Of a DNA stretch of 64,000 nt, positions 42,155 to 53,395 are shown one piece after another (position 1 is the stretch's first letter; every line of letters starts with the position of its first letter). The DNA lies in contig NC_056732.1 of the NCBI RefSeq assembly GCF_019279795.1, positions 176,266,325 through 176,330,324 of the forward strand, read 5' to 3'. The stretch is from Protopterus annectens (taxonomy: Eukaryota; Chordata; Ceratodontiformes; Protopteridae). Position numbers and translations under genes: made by a program. The notes beneath the pieces were generated by a model. The model was not told where the DNA came from, made no database searches, and was given only the letters and a program-made list of their open reading frames with translations.

Positions 42155-43615
42155 GGGTTATAGGTCCATAGGTGATTAATAGGCAAGTACTAGGCTAGCT
42201 GGCTGTGTCGGCCGTTTTAAGCCTTGACAGTTTTCTTTTTGTGCTCAAATTAACTTACCCCATTTGCTTAGAGATTGACCTTACCCATCCCATTGTTGAT
42301 AACCATATATTATCCCTAATGAGAATAACTGGGATCATATGATTGACAATTTGAGGGGACCCATGCATGGGATAAACCATTTAAGAGCTGCCTCTGTCCA
42401 TCAGCAGTATAGAGGGCAGTCCTGAGGTAACTTTTCTGATTCCCATCCATAGATCCAAGTTGCGCTTGAATATGAAGAGGGATGAACTTTGTTTTATGTG
42501 GATGAGGAGTCTTTTCCAGAGCAGCTGTATCCTCTGAGAGATATGGCTGTCCCCTGAAACTGTTCTCTTGATATTTTCAGAAGAGGTTTAGATTCCTAGA
42601 CTATTTCTGATACCATTTAACTTGCTGATGTGCAATAAATCCATCAGTACTGGGTTGGAGGATGCCTTGCATGCCAGACACAAGTTACCTCCTAGCAGAC
42701 TGTACAATACCGAGTATAGTGACAGGGCTTTGAGTCTGTCCATGTAGGATGTGTTATTAGGTTTAGGTCTTGTATCATTTTAGTAAGGTATCACTGTGGT
42801 CTTTCCAGTTGCTGCCTGTGTCTGTAGAGATACAAAAGGGCATTATATTCAATGACTGGATTAATGAGGGCTGAGTAAATGGGGACATGACATCCCTAGA
42901 TCTAGACGTAATCCCCTTGTTTATAAGCTGTGCAATACAGAAAAACTTTCTTACAACAATACACATATGTTAGTCAAAAGTTATGTCACTGCCTACATAC
43001 ATTCCCAAATCTTAAACAACTGGATCAACTCTTAAAGACATACTGTTAATATGGTAGTTCTCTGGGGTTGATGACTTCCCAAAGGATGCAATACTACATT
43101 TTTGGCATTTAGTTTCAGTTCTTGATTTTGGCACCAGTTGTTTATTTGGAACAAACCTTCCTGCACTTTGTCTAAGACATTTGGGGATGCAATGACTGCT
43201 CCTAGCTTGCAGTCATCTCCAAACATGGTCAGCCAGAGCCCTTTGGTACTGGGGTTTACTTCAGAAAATAGTTGCCAAACAGGAGAGGTCCCAGCACAGA
43301 ACTCTGGAGGACTCCACTGGTAACTGGTCTGTTTGTGAAAATAACTTCCCCTATTTTGATTTTCTGCATCCTATCTGCGAGCTAGTTGGCAATCCAGCAG
43401 GCAAGACAGGGGTTTATTCCTAGTTTATTTAGCTTTTCTACTATGCCCAAGTAGGAAATTGTGTTAAAAGATTTGGCCAGGTCAAGGTAAGTGGTGTGTA
43501 CCATTTCGCCTTCATGCATTCCTTTGGTGACCTTTTCAAAAAAACACCAGGTTGAATAAGCATGTCCTGACCTTGATAAATCCAGATTGAGGAATGTCTG
43601 GTTTGATTAGTCCAT
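42155..43615 (-). pseudogene. CR1-D: 5'-truncated CR1, RT to 3' end
   Basis: On the minus strand: TYLDLAKSFNTISYLGIVEK (43430-43510), GVLQSSVLGPLLFGN near 43270, an FGDDCKLGAVIASPN box (43226) where the A of FADD is G but both Asp remain, NWCQNQELKLNAKN, then IAQLINKGITSRSRDVMSPF (42900) and decayed C-terminal blocks. It ends in CCTATTAATCACCTATGGAC and CTATAACCC at 42155, the CR1-type terminal repeat. It is more diverged from CR1-A than CR1-E is. Several frameshifts. Confidence 0.8.
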
Positions 43616-44752
43616 GCTAAGTTTTATGCTTTATGTTTCATGACAAACAAGAAAGTGAAGAGCATATTTTGCCTGGATGAAGAAGATACAAAGATACTGG
43701 AAATTACAAATAAATAAATGCATACATACATACATACAGAGTGATAGATCCAAGTGTTCTTATATGTCTAGGTCTCTTTTTTAAACTGCATAAAATGGAC
43801 TCCTTCTCCTTCCTGGATGCTAATGCTCTCTCAAGGAATCTAATTATAATTTTCAATCCATATCTAGCAATGTCACAGCATTAGAAGCACTCTACAATAA
43901 ACTCTGCTGTACTGACAATGACCACAGCTCTTCAGTCATAGATCCCAGACTCTGTTACTGAGTCCCAGACTCAATTGAAAAAGGTCTTTATTTTGTATTT
44001 GAAATTAATTAAAAATATTTTTGACTTTTCCCAGTGCAAATTGTTTAGTATTCAATTGTGTAACTCGAGGCATAATTGTCATGTGTATTTGGGCTTAGGC
44101 TCCAACCTCCTGTTTCCACAATCACCTAAACGTTGCTGCTCATCAACTGTATTGATCAAAAAGTATGGATATAAATGAAAGGGGAATTTTTTATCTGTTT
44201 GGTGATTTCTTAGCAGATAATGTCCTAATCTTATGTGCTAAAATCTCAAACAAATATTGAACATAATGTATTTTATCTGTGGTTTCACGTTTATTTGAAT
44301 GTAAAATAATTTTCAAATGTGAAAGTTAAAATTATTTGTCAAGAATGTTGACCATTATGTCAACCTCTTAACCCTTGTGTGTACTATGATTACACAAGGA
44401 CTGAAACTAATTACACAGACTAAAACTTCTAGGCAGCAAATGAAATGAGTATTTTTGGTGGCAATGAATGAACTAATACAAATATAGAAAGTCTGGGTTA
44501 AAAATTATTATTTGTACTGCATGTGATTATTAAACAAATGGAGAGTGGAGTAGGAGGTGGGTCATATTTACAAAGGAAAGAAAAAGAAAGACAGCATCAC
44601 ATCTTATAGCCCTAAAGTTCTAACAGTACTAGAAAACTAATGGAAAATTTAGATGGCCTCATCACTTAGTAGAGGTCTGGAAGAGAGGAGATACAGACAT
44701 ATATACATCAGCATGCATATAGACAGGGGCTATCTTGTTTAACAGTGATGTA
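43616..44752. other. No recognisable feature apart from a short (CATA)n run
   Basis: A short (CATA)n run lies at 43721-43738. The rest is AT-rich DNA without motifs; the plus open frame at 43975-44178 has no recognisable similarity. Confidence 0.45.
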
Positions 44753-47250
44753 ATAGGTTCATATGTTCATAGGTGTGTACTAGGCTAATGGCCCTGGGGC
44801 CTTTACAAGCCTAGCCATAGGATTACCCTGGCATCGTGCCACCCGACCTTAGTTCTCAGTGCCTCTGTCGAGTAAAGCCACTGGAGTTATCCCCGGGGGT
44901 GAATTTTCTATTTCCCATCCACTCATCAAGATTTTGTCAGTGAGGTGCTCTGCTAGACAAATATGGGAAGTCTATTCCATAGCATGGGCAGTCTCTGGGT
45001 TATGATCCTGTCCCTCCAGCTTGTTCTTTTGATTGTGGTAATGAGGTTGAGGTCTCTGGAGCGTGTGGTGCAGAGGGATTGGGATTTCTTTAGATGTAGC
45101 ATTTCTAACAGAGCTGGGTCTTTCATGGCTTTGTAAGTCAAGCAGAGATCGCATCTAAGCAGGTGATATGAGACAGAGAATAGTTGGAGTTTTTTGAGTC
45201 TGTCCATATAGGACAAGTGTTTAAGGCCTAGGATCCTCTTTGTGAGGTACTTTTGCAGCCTCTCCAGTTGTTGCAGGTGTCTAGTGAGGTACATGTCAAA
45301 TGGGACATTGTACTCGATGATTGGCCTAATGAGAGAAGAGTAGAGGGATACAATGACCTCTTTCTTCCTGGATGCAAAACCCTTAGTAATGAGATATGCC
45401 ATATAGAAGGACTTTCTGACCACAGTGGTAATGTGGTGATCAAAAGAGAGGTTGCTGTCAATTGTGTTCCCAGATCTCTTATAACACCTTCTGTGTTCAG
45501 TGGACTAACATCAATGTGGTAATTCATGGGAGCTGGATTTTTCCCAGATGGGATGACATATTTTTTGGCATTGAGCTTAAGGCCATGGTTCTGACACCAG
45601 TCGTTGGTCTCAGTGAGACCATTCTGTAGGATGTCAACATCACTTGGGGAGTTAATAATAGCTCCCAACTTACAATCATCTGTGAACTTTGTCAGCCAGA
45701 TTCCCTGCGTGTTGGCCTGGACTTCAGAGAAGTAGAGACCAAACAGGAGAGGACCCAGGACTGAACCCTGTGGAACTCCACTCATGACTAGTCAGCAGTC
45801 TGACTTGGAGTCAGCTACTTTCACACTGTGGGTTCTATCTGTGAGCCAGTTTGCAACCCACCTAGTGATATAGGGATTGATGCCTAGCTTAGTGAGTTTT
45901 TCTATGATTCCTGAGTGGGGAATGGTATCAAAGGCCTTGGCCAGATCAAGGTAAGCTGTATGAACCACCTTCCCCTCATCCACAGCTCTGGTGACTGACT
46001 CAAGGAAGTTGACCAAGTTGAGCAGGCATGATCTACCCTTCACAAAACCAAACTGTGTGGGATCCATAGTTTGGAGATTCCCTATATCCTTGTTTATTAG
46101 ATTGATTCCCTATATCCTTGTTTATTTGATCCATGATGATGTATTCCATAGCTTTGCATATCAGACTCATCAGGCTAATGGGGTGATAGTTCCCAGGGTC
46201 TGTAGTTGCTCTTTCTTTGTGGAGAGAGATGACTGTAGCAGTGCGCCATTTGGTAGGGACAAAGCCTGAGGTGAGGCTGTGATTGAACAGGGCACACAAG
46301 TGAGGTGCCAGTTCACTCTGTAGTTCATGTAGAACACAGCCAGGGATATTGTCAGGTTCCATAGAAGCTGTATTCTTGGCCTTGGATAGTGCTGATTTAA
46401 CCTGTGCAGCAGTAATGCTGGGTGCCTGGCAATCTACTGGTATTGTGATTGGTCCTTTGGGGGGTAAAGCTGGCACTGAATCTGTTGGCCAGTATATTGG
46501 CAATATCTGTTGGCTCGGTATAGGAGGTACCATTGTGCAGTAGCTCAGAGCAAATTTGGGTATTGCCATGGAGATTCTTTACATAACTATAGAAGGCCTT
46601 GTGGGTGCCTTTACTATCTGCTGCAGTTCTGTTTTCATAGATAGCTAGTTAGAGGATTTGATGAGGGATCTCAACTTGTTGTTGAGTCTGATAAGGGAGT
46701 TTTTCCAGTCTTGGGACTTCACCTTATTCTGCATCAGTTTCTTCCTTCTGCTGTAGAGTTTGTTTATGGAAGGGGACCACCAGATTGCCTTCCGTTTTTT
46801 GGAGGAGAGCACCTTGGTTGTATTGGGTATGGCGAGAGCCGTGCATTTGTGTACGTGTTCGTACAGTGCATTGGTGTATGATTCAGCATTCATGCAACTA
46901 TTCTCCATTTGCATGGGTACCGTGAATTTAGCCACCTCTGTTTTTAGGACCCTAAAGTTAGCTTTGGAGAAGTTTTTCATGGTGGTTACCTTTGCAGGGG
47001 AGGGTGGGGGGTGGGAGGGATGTGGATTTCCAAGGTGATTAGTTTGTGGTCGGCTTTAACCAGGGAGGAGTTAACTATTGGTGTAGTGCAATGGTCGCCC
47101 ATGTTAGTAATGACTAGGTCAAGGATGTTGCTACCTCTAGTGGGGGTAAGAATAAGCTGGTCCAGGGCATTGGAATTAATGAACTCCAGGAAAAGTTGGG
47201 AAAGTGCATTGGTACATGAGTAGTTTTCCCAGTTAATGGAAGGGTAATGT
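44753..47250 (-). pseudogene. CR1-E: 5'-truncated CR1, endonuclease end to 3' tail
   Basis: Begins at about 47250 inside the endonuclease (HYPSINWENY-type text), with TRGSNILDLVITNMGDHC and a KADHKLITLEIH form of the SDH block. Then KNFSKANFRVLKTEV and KAIWWSPSINKLYSRRKK (46980-46645), ALSKAKNTASMEPDNIPGCV (46569-46033), FVKGRSCLLNLVNFLESV and DLAKAFDTIPHSGIIEKL (46067-45792), and GVPQGSVLGPLLFGLYFSEV with LTKFTDDCKLGAI, FTDD in place of FADD (45785-45228). The C-terminal part ends in RLPMLWNRLP, and the tail ACACCTATGAACATATGAAC lies at 44753-44780. A 25-bp tandem duplication (46077-46126) and several frameshifts are present. The upstream part is repeated at 51.95-53.4 kb. Confidence 0.85.
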
Positions 47251-47990
47251 TACAATGTTATTCTAAAGTATACACTCAAGACCTTAAGAGAGGTTATCAA
47301 GTAATATGTAGCCCTGTCTGCAAGGTTTGTTAAATTGTACCCCAAACCAATCATCTAACTGGAGTTTAAAACTATTTAAGTTCAGTGCTTGCCTTAATCT
47401 CAAAGGAAACTGTTCCAGATGCAACTCTTGCAGTAAATAATTTGCATGTTTTCAGTATGAAATGATAATGAATTACTTATTTTGATAACAAAGTGCCTCG
47501 TAAAGGTAATGCTTAGTGTGACTGCAAGAAGACCATCTTTCAAACATGTATACATCATAATCAACTCACTCTTCAGAATGTACACCCAGGGTTTCTATGC
47601 ATTGTGGTTAATTTATAATATATAAATTTCTGATGTTTTTACTGAAATATTTCTATACTCTTTCCAACTTTCTGATGCATGCCACATTATAAATACGAAA
47701 AATATCATAGTATTCTAAGTGAGAACATAGCACTTGGTAGAATGGAATCATAGCTGTAGAGATCAACTTAACCTCTAATAGTATAAAAGCACCTTCTAGT
47801 GGTTAAGATTACATTAGCCTCAAAGATGAGCTTATCATCAACTGTAACTCTCAACTCCTTTTTTAACCAAGTTGGTACATCTCAATACATTTTTATTAAC
47901 AAAGTATGGATATGCCATGCTCCTGACATCAAACATATATAATATAGAAGATTATGACTGAGTTTCTAATCATAACCAGCTTAGTTTGTG
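47251..47990 (-). pseudogene. Old CR1-like LINE relic, RT thumb and C-terminus
   Basis: On the minus strand: KKELRVTVDDKLIFEANVIL (LGV-x-VD-x-x-L-x-F block), RRCFYTIRG, LYSYDSILPSAMFSLRIL, ACIRKLERV (RKLERVQ block) and, after frame changes, NSFPLRLRQALNLNSFKLQL (the LWNSLP...A-x-SLN-x-FK end). This differs from the CR1-A to CR1-E family. Its 3' end at 47251 touches the 5' truncation point of CR1-E. Copies recur at 53396-54130 and 60765-61180. Confidence 0.65.
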
Positions 47991-48062
47991 TTAAGACACA
48001 TGGATGCCAAGAATCCATATTAAGAACACATAATAAAAAGTTATCGTTTTGATTCTTGATTC

Positions 48063-48425
48063 TTGGTTGGGGTTAGCATAATGATTAAGGAGTTTACCTT
48101 ACAGAAACAAGGTACAGGGTTTAATTTTATTCTTGGTTGAAAGCATAATAGCTAAGGTGTTTAGCTTATAGACACAAGGTCCAGGGTTTGATTCTCAGGG
48201 GGTGGAGGATTTACTATAATTGTTTAAGCCCTTACCTCACAGATACAAGGTACAGGGTTTTTGGTGATTGGGAGATGGCATAATGGTTAAAACTTTTACT
48301 TCTCAGTCACAAGTCACATGGTTTGATTCTCACTTTTGAAAGGAAAATTGGCTAGGCTTCAAATGCTTGCAACGGCAGCTAGCCTATAGCTTACCTATGA
48401 ACCTGTGATCAGTGACCCAATCCTG
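48063..48425 (+). mobile_element. SINE with four tandem tRNA-like heads and a CR1 3' tail
   Basis: Four imperfect units of about 65-70 bp (48063-48131, 48132-48198, 48199-48263, 48264-48335). Each has a box A-like AGCATAATGATTAAGG or variant and a box B-like GGGTTTAATTTTA, GGGTTTGATTCTC or GGTTTGATTCTCA; the third unit's box B is damaged. The tail at 48348-48410 reads TTGGCTAGGCTTCAAATGC, then GCTAGCCTA and TTACCTATGAACCTGTGATC. It matches the CR1 3' end (TGGCTAGGCTTATAAATGCC...ACCTACCTATGAACCTATGA at 33.0 kb, minus). So the SINE appears to use the CR1 machinery. Confidence 0.7.
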
Positions 48426-48507
48426 ATTCTTTTTTATTATGCATAATTCTTTGTAGTGGAAGCAGCTTTATAAGCTCCATGTGCTACTCGCTACAGGAAA
48501 TGAAAAA

Positions 48508-48520
48508 AAGAGAGAAAGAG

Positions 48521-48587
<67 letters not shown>

Positions 48588-48592
48588 AAAAG
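48508..48592. repeat. (GAAA)n microsatellite, copy 1
   Basis: About 18 GAAA units after a GAGAAAGAGA lead-in. Duplicated at 54648-54726. Confidence 0.95.
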
Positions 48593-48784
48593 TGTAAGAT
48601 CATGAAGGGTTTTACTAGCTATGAAAGCTGGTAAAGCACTTAGTACTGTCAAATGTGTTTAGGAAATCACAAATTGAGATGTCACCTGTATCCTTTATAG
48701 ACAGGGGCAGCTTGCAGATGACCTAAGACACAGGCATATACCAAAGGCCATTCTAGTACTTGGGCACTGATAAAAGGGAAAACT

Positions 48785-48855
48785 GGGACATGAATGGCTA
48801 GGTTTAAAAGGCTCTAGGGCCACTAGCTAGTATCCCTGTATAATCATATGATCCT
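48785..48855 (+). mobile_element. Isolated CR1-type 3' tail
   Basis: ATGGCTAGGTTTAAAAGGCT, then AGGGCCACTAGCTAGTATCC and an ATAATCATATGATCC end. It resembles the CR1-E tail read on its own strand. No tRNA-like head or RT precedes it, so it is a heavily truncated CR1 or CR1-tailed SINE. Confidence 0.55.
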
Positions 48856-49077
48856 ACAAAACAGACAGCAGCTTATCTCTCAACTTCCTTGCTTAAGAAT
48901 TCTCGACAAATCCAAAATTAATGGAAGGACAAAGGATCAGATTCAAGGACATTCTTGTTAAATATTGTTCTGATTGTTTTAAAAAGTTAATAGAACAGGC
49001 TTTCCATCAACTTGAATTTTCTGAACAATAAGAATTATGAAACTCTAATGTCTGGCGTTATTAACTAACTGTAATCC

Positions 49078-49464
49078 TTAGAGATTTACCAGAAAATCTA
49101 AAATTTTATAAGGGTAAAGAAACCATATGAGGTAAAATAAGGAATGTTCCACCAAATCATGGACAGTTGACAGGTATGAACAGTAGACAGAAATGAGGTG
49201 TCCCTGTGTTGAACTAATGCCTTTGAAGTCTTTTAGATACTTCATTCTAACACACTTTCTGTTTGTAAGTGTGGCAGAGTGACGTTTTAACAGCTTTTTT
49301 AAAAGATGTTTTACTTTCTGTTGCTGTTTATTGATGGCTGGTACTGTCTTAGCCCTTGGCATTAGACCTGATCTTAACAGCAATAGGGTATCCAACTCAT
49401 TCAGGCCTATAACACCTTTTTTGCATCCTTCACTAATTAAGCAATTAACATTTAAAGAGATCAC
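49078..49464 (-). CDS. Hypothetical 128-residue ORF near the Penelope-like element, copy 1
   Basis: Starts MISLNVNCLISEGCKK; a basic middle, KQQQKVKHLLKKLLKRH, and a hydrophobic aromatic end (FYLIWFLYPYKILDFLV). It lies downstream of the GIY-YIG reading frame on the same strand. Its first codons overlap sequence (49430-49480) that also follows GIY-YIG in the inverted copy at about 60.3 kb, so it may begin inside a Penelope terminal repeat. The duplicate ORF (55213-55599) keeps the same length with about three replacements. No family recognised. Confidence 0.3.
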   Translation of the reverse strand: MISLNVNCLISEGCKKGVIGLNELDTLLLLRSGLMPRAKTVPAINKQQQKVKHLLKKLLKRHSATLTNRKCVRMKYLKDFKGISSTQGHLISVYCSYLSTVHDLVEHSLFYLIWFLYPYKILDFLVNL

Positions 49465-49639
49465 AATTAAAACTCTTGTAGAACAATTCTAATATTTAAA
49501 AATAACAGAACAACCTGTGAACCTTATCCATACTTATACTACCATAAAAGGTAATAATAGATTAATAAAGCTAACCAAAACTAATAAAAAAATATTTTTT
49601 TTTAATAAAACCATCAGAAATTGATAGGAAATTTTTATC

Positions 49640-50160
49640 TGCGCAAAGGTCTAGATTTTAATATGGGCTGCATGGGAACTTTATAATTCAAACCTCTTCC
49701 TTTATTTGCTCCCATCCTAATAATCCACCTAGTCTTTCTTTCTTCGGTTTTATTAATAATGTGCCCTAGCCTTTCCCCATCCTCTACCTTATCGATTACT
49801 AAAAACTTAAAATAGTGCTTATTGTTTTAATTCATAACGTTTCACTAATGCATTAGTGGATATTTGTCTTGCTATATTATGCTGATGTTCCCTTATTCAG
49901 ACCTTCAACCTCCAATTGGTTTTACCTATATAGAAGGACTGACACTCTACACAGTGTGCTAGATAAATTAAATGCATAGTGTTGCAATCTGCATCCACTT
50001 TAAAAACAAACTTCCTATTCATATCTGGGTGTAAAAACTGTCCAGTATAATCAATGCTATTACAGAAATGACATTTCTGGCATGGTTTGTTAGTCCCTTC
50101 GGTCTTAGCCCTACGTTCTCCTATTTTAGGATAACATAAAATCGTTTTCAATGATTTCAT
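49640..50160 (-). pseudogene. Penelope-like GIY-YIG endonuclease domain and C-terminus, copy 1
   Basis: The open part (50160-49897) has a Cys/His segment, PCQKCHFCNSIDYTGQFLHP, then FKVDADCNTMHLIYLAHCVE, CQSFYIGKTNWRLKV. That matches the Penelope GIY-YIG signature with its embedded Cys pairs (V/LIYLIxC-x2-C-x3-YIGKT). The arginine-containing and C-terminal segments continue to about 49640 with frameshifts. The domain nicks DNA for target-primed reverse transcription in active elements. The intact-looking C-terminus can be seen in the inverted copy at 58288-58815. Confidence 0.8.
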
Positions 50161-50180
50161 GTTTTTAAAGTAAATCTAGG

Positions 50181-51428
50181 TCATAATCCCACTATTTCTT
50201 TAATCTTTTCTTCATCTGTTAAAATGGGCCACATTTTTTTATATATGTCTAGAGCTTGGTTGACATTACTGGGATAATAAACTGGCATTCTTGCTAGGTT
50301 ATTCTTTGCCTTCACCCTAGTACTTGTCATATCATTGTCCAAAAAATAAGGTGTGGCTTTTGTTTTTCTCATCTTTTTAACCTGTGTTGCCCCCACATTT
50401 TGAGGTTCATATCCTCTGTCTGCAAATTTATTTGATAGATCATTCAATTCCTGCTTGAAATTGGTATCATTTGCACACAGTCTCGAACTTCTCATCCCCT
50501 GCCCCTTAATGGTGTTATTGAATATATGGCTGGAATGCATACTTGTTCTGTGTAATGAATTCTTTCTATAGCATTTCTTTCTATGAACTTTGGTAATGAT
50601 ACTGTTTTCTTTGTCTTTCACAATACTAACATCCAAAAAATGAATTTCCTGGTGAGAAAATTCCATCATAAATTTCAGAAAGGAAGTACTTTTATTAATA
50701 TATTGACAGAATGTGTTAAGCTCTACCAAACTACTCCCATAACAGAAACAAATTATCAACAAATATATAGAGCAATATATCTGGAAAAATGGCCTTTTAC
50801 TATATATTCTGCATCCCATGTTGCCATTACCAGGTTGGCGTAACTATTGACACATGATGTGCCCATAGCCATGCCATCCTTTTGTAAATATATCTCATGT
50901 TCAAAAAAGAATACATTATTCTTTAATAGTGTCTCCATGAGTAAACATAACATGTCTACCATTTTACTACTATGAGCACTCTGTTCAATTAATAGCTTTG
51001 TAGCATAGATATGCCTATCTCATTTGGCATGTTCGTAAATAATGATTGGAGATCTAGAGTGACAAGTATAATATCAGCATTCTGTGCTCTATTTTGAAAG
51101 AGATCGTACAAATCTTTCAATAAGTACTTAATATCTTTCAAAACACTGGGATTTTTAACTAACAGTGGTCTAGATATCTTTTCCAGATATATAGACATTG
51201 ATTCTGTACACCAATTTCTCCCGAGACTATGGGTCTCATAGGGGGATGAAGAGGACCTGTGTGTATTTTAGTTATTTCCTGTATCATGGGAATCACTGGA
51301 TCCTTTATCAAAACAGATATATATAAATTATAGTACAACATTTGCGATATTAAATATTCGTACAGCATACTATGAACTCTATTAATCATTCTGTCCACCA
51401 TGTTTAAATCAACTTTCACAAACCTCAA
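50181..51428 (-). pseudogene. Penelope-like reverse transcriptase, copy 1
   Basis: 51428-51159: ITKIHTGPLHPPMRPIVSG (the P-x-IHK...RPIVSG block). 51198-50989: ADIILVTLDLQSLFTNMPNE (first catalytic Asp). 50962-50756: YLQKDGMAMGTSCVNSYANL (GVAMGT...YANL block). The YxDD region near 50770 reads as a VDN form split by a frameshift. 50819-50181: SSLVELNTFCQYINKSTSFL, FSHQEIHFLDVSIV and MRSSRLCANDTNF, then the connector to GIY-YIG. The copy is inactive. Confidence 0.8.
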
Positions 51429-51596
51429 TAGCTAACATTTGTTTCATGCTTAACAAACATTGTTGTGCATTCATAATTACAATCAGACCCCTTTGCCTGC
51501 GGGGTGTATCACTATTGTATTACCATTCTGTAAATCACATAGCACTTTACGTTCATCTTTAGTTAGATTCCCAAAAACCTTTCCATTGCCCTTTTT

Positions 51597-51727
51597 CCAG
51601 ATATATTGCTCTATATTGAAGATTTGTTGATGATTTGTTTCTGATAGGGGAAGGTAGTTTGGTAGAGCTTAACACATTCTATGAATATATTAATAAAAGT
51701 ACTTCCTTTCTGAAATTTACGATGGAA
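51597..51727 (+). pseudogene. Start of inverted Penelope-like copy (RT active-site region), copy 1
   Basis: The plus strand reads YIALY, a stop, then RFVDDLFLI-type text and EGSLVEL. This is the RT YxDD block (FVDD) that is damaged in the minus copy. It is cut off at 51727 by the low-quality-looking junction; its full length is seen at 57733 onward. Confidence 0.7.
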
Positions 51728-51951
51728 AAGACCTTTCCCCCCCTTTTTGTAGGGATTTTAACAAATTTCCTTTTTTAAAAAAGGGTTTTTAAAATGGGTT
51801 CCCCTTCCCCAATTATTGGCCCTTTTCCCTTTTTGGGGGCCCCGTGGGCCTGGATTCAAAATGAAAAAAAGGGGCCCAACTAACCCTTGGAACTTCAGCA
51901 GTCGCTTTGCTGGATCAGATTCACACGGGGGCCCCCGGTGACCTTTTGGGG
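51728..51951. other. Junction of low-complexity, low-quality-looking sequence
   Basis: Contains stacked homopolymers (CCCCCCCC, TTTTTT, AAAAAA, GGGGG, AAAAAAAGGGG) and GGGGCCCC-rich pieces unlike anything else in the window. It lies precisely between the two near-identical 5.9-kb copies. This is the appearance of poor consensus or a forced join. A minus open frame here is spurious. Confidence 0.6.
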
Positions 51952-51954
51952 AAC

Positions 51955-53395
51955 CCACTCATGATATAGCAGTCTGATGCCAAAGCTTGAGCCAGTTTGC
52001 AACCCACCTAGTGATATAGGGGTTGATGCCTAGCTTAGTGAGTTTTTATATGATTCCTGAGTGGGGAATGGTATCAAAGGCCTTGGCCAGATCAAGGTAA
52101 GCTGTATGAACCACCTTCCCCTCATCCACAGCTCTGGTGACTGACTCAAGGAAGTTGACCAAGTTGAGCAGGCATGATCTACCCTTCACAAAACCAAACT
52201 GTGTGGGATCCATAGTTTGGAGATTCCCTATATCCTTGTTTATTAGATCGATTCCCTATATCCTTGTTTATTAGATCCATGATGATGTATTCCATAGCTT
52301 TGCATATCAGACTCATCAGGCTAATGGGGTGATAATACCCAGGGTCTGTAGTTGCTCTTCCTTTGTGGAGAGGGATGACTGTAGCAGTGCGCCAATGGTA
52401 GGGACAAAGCCTGAGGTGAGGCTGTGATTGAACAGGGCACACAAGTGAGGTGCCAGTTCACTCTGTAGTTCATGTAAAACACAGCCAGGGATATTGTCAG
52501 GTTCCATAGAAGCTGTATTCTTGGCCTTGGACAGTGCTGTTTTAACCTGTGCAGCAGTAATGCTGGGTGCCTGGCAATCTACTGGTATTGTGATTGGTCC
52601 TTTGGGGGGTAAAGCTGGTACTGAATCTGTTGGCCAGTATATTGGCAATATCTGTTGGCTCGGTATAGGAGGTACCATTGTGCAGTAGCTCAGAGCAAAT
52701 TTGGGTATTGCCATGGAGATTATTTACATAACTATAGAAGGCCTTGTGGGTGTCTTTACTATCTGCTGCAGTTCTGTTTTCATAGCTAGCTTTAGAGGAT
52801 TTGATGAGGGATCTCAACTTTTTGTTGAGTCTGATAAGGGAGTTTTTCCAGTCTTGGGAATTCACCTTATTCTGCATCAGTTTATTCCTTCTGCTGTAGA
52901 GTTTGTTTATGGAAGGGGACCACCAGATTGCCTTCCTTTTTTTGGAGGAGAGCATCTTGGTTCTATTGGGTATGGTGAGAGCCGTGCATTTGTGTACGTG
53001 TTCGTACAGCGCATTGGTGTATGATTCAGCAGTCATGCAACTATTCTCCATTTGCATGGGTACCATGAATTTAGCCACCTCTGTTTTTAGGACCCTAAAG
53101 TTAGCTTTGGAGAAGTTTTTCATGGTGGTTACCTTTGCAGGGGAGGGTGGAGGGTGGGAGGGATGTGGATTTCCAAGGTGATTAGTTTGTGGTCGGCTTT
53201 AACCAGGGAGGAGTTAACTATTGGTGTAGAGCAATGGTCACCCATGTTAGTAATGACTAGGTCAAGGATGTTGCTACCTCTAGTGGGGGTAAGAACAAGC
53301 TGGTCCAGGGCATTGGAATTAATGAACTCCAGGAAAAGTTGGGAAAGTGCATTGGTACATGAGTAGTTTTCCCAGTTAATGGAAGGGTAATGTTA
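51955..53395 (-). pseudogene. CR1 RT and linker, duplicate of CR1-E (no 3' end)
   Basis: Same blocks as CR1-E: KNFSKANFRVLKTEV and KAIWWSPSINKLYSRRNK (53123-52542), AKNTASMEPDNIPGCV (52714-52316), then the FVKGRSCLL region to DLAKAFDTIPHSGI at about 52080. It ends at the junction, so the FADD box and 3' tail of this copy are absent. It carries the same 25-bp internal duplication (52223-52275). Confidence 0.85.

Larger units (their letters stand above)
49480..51596 (-). mobile_element. Penelope-like element (Poseidon/Neptune type), degenerate, copy 1
   Basis: The minus strand runs from an RT entry (LTKDERKVLCDLQNGNTIVI region, 51570-51490) through RT, a connector, GIY-YIG and a decayed C-terminus to an AT-rich 3' region. 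The N-terminal part of the ORF is missing. At 51597 the sequence flips into an inverted copy on the plus strand. Penelope elements are known for such inverted and partial tandem arrangements. Confidence 0.8.
45776..51727. repeat. 5.9-kb direct duplication, copy 1
   Basis: Collinear with 51952-57860 at roughly 98% by eye. The offset drifts from 6146 to about 6122 bp through small indels. It contains CR1-E (part), an older CR1-like relic, the four-headed SINE, (GAAA)n, the conserved 128-codon ORF and the Penelope-like element with the start of its inverted partner. It ends at 51727 in low-quality-looking sequence. Confidence 0.85.

Noticed and set aside
48063..48335. Cluster of real tRNA genes
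   Set aside because: The tRNA-like units lack a foldable acceptor stem and anticodon arm by eye, and end in a CR1 tail, so a SINE fits better.
48508..48592. CRISPR-like array
   Set aside because: Simple GAAA repeat without spacers; the genome is eukaryotic.
51758..51958. 66-residue minus-strand open frame rich in Gly and Pro
   Set aside because: It lies in the homopolymer-rich junction, probably bad sequence.
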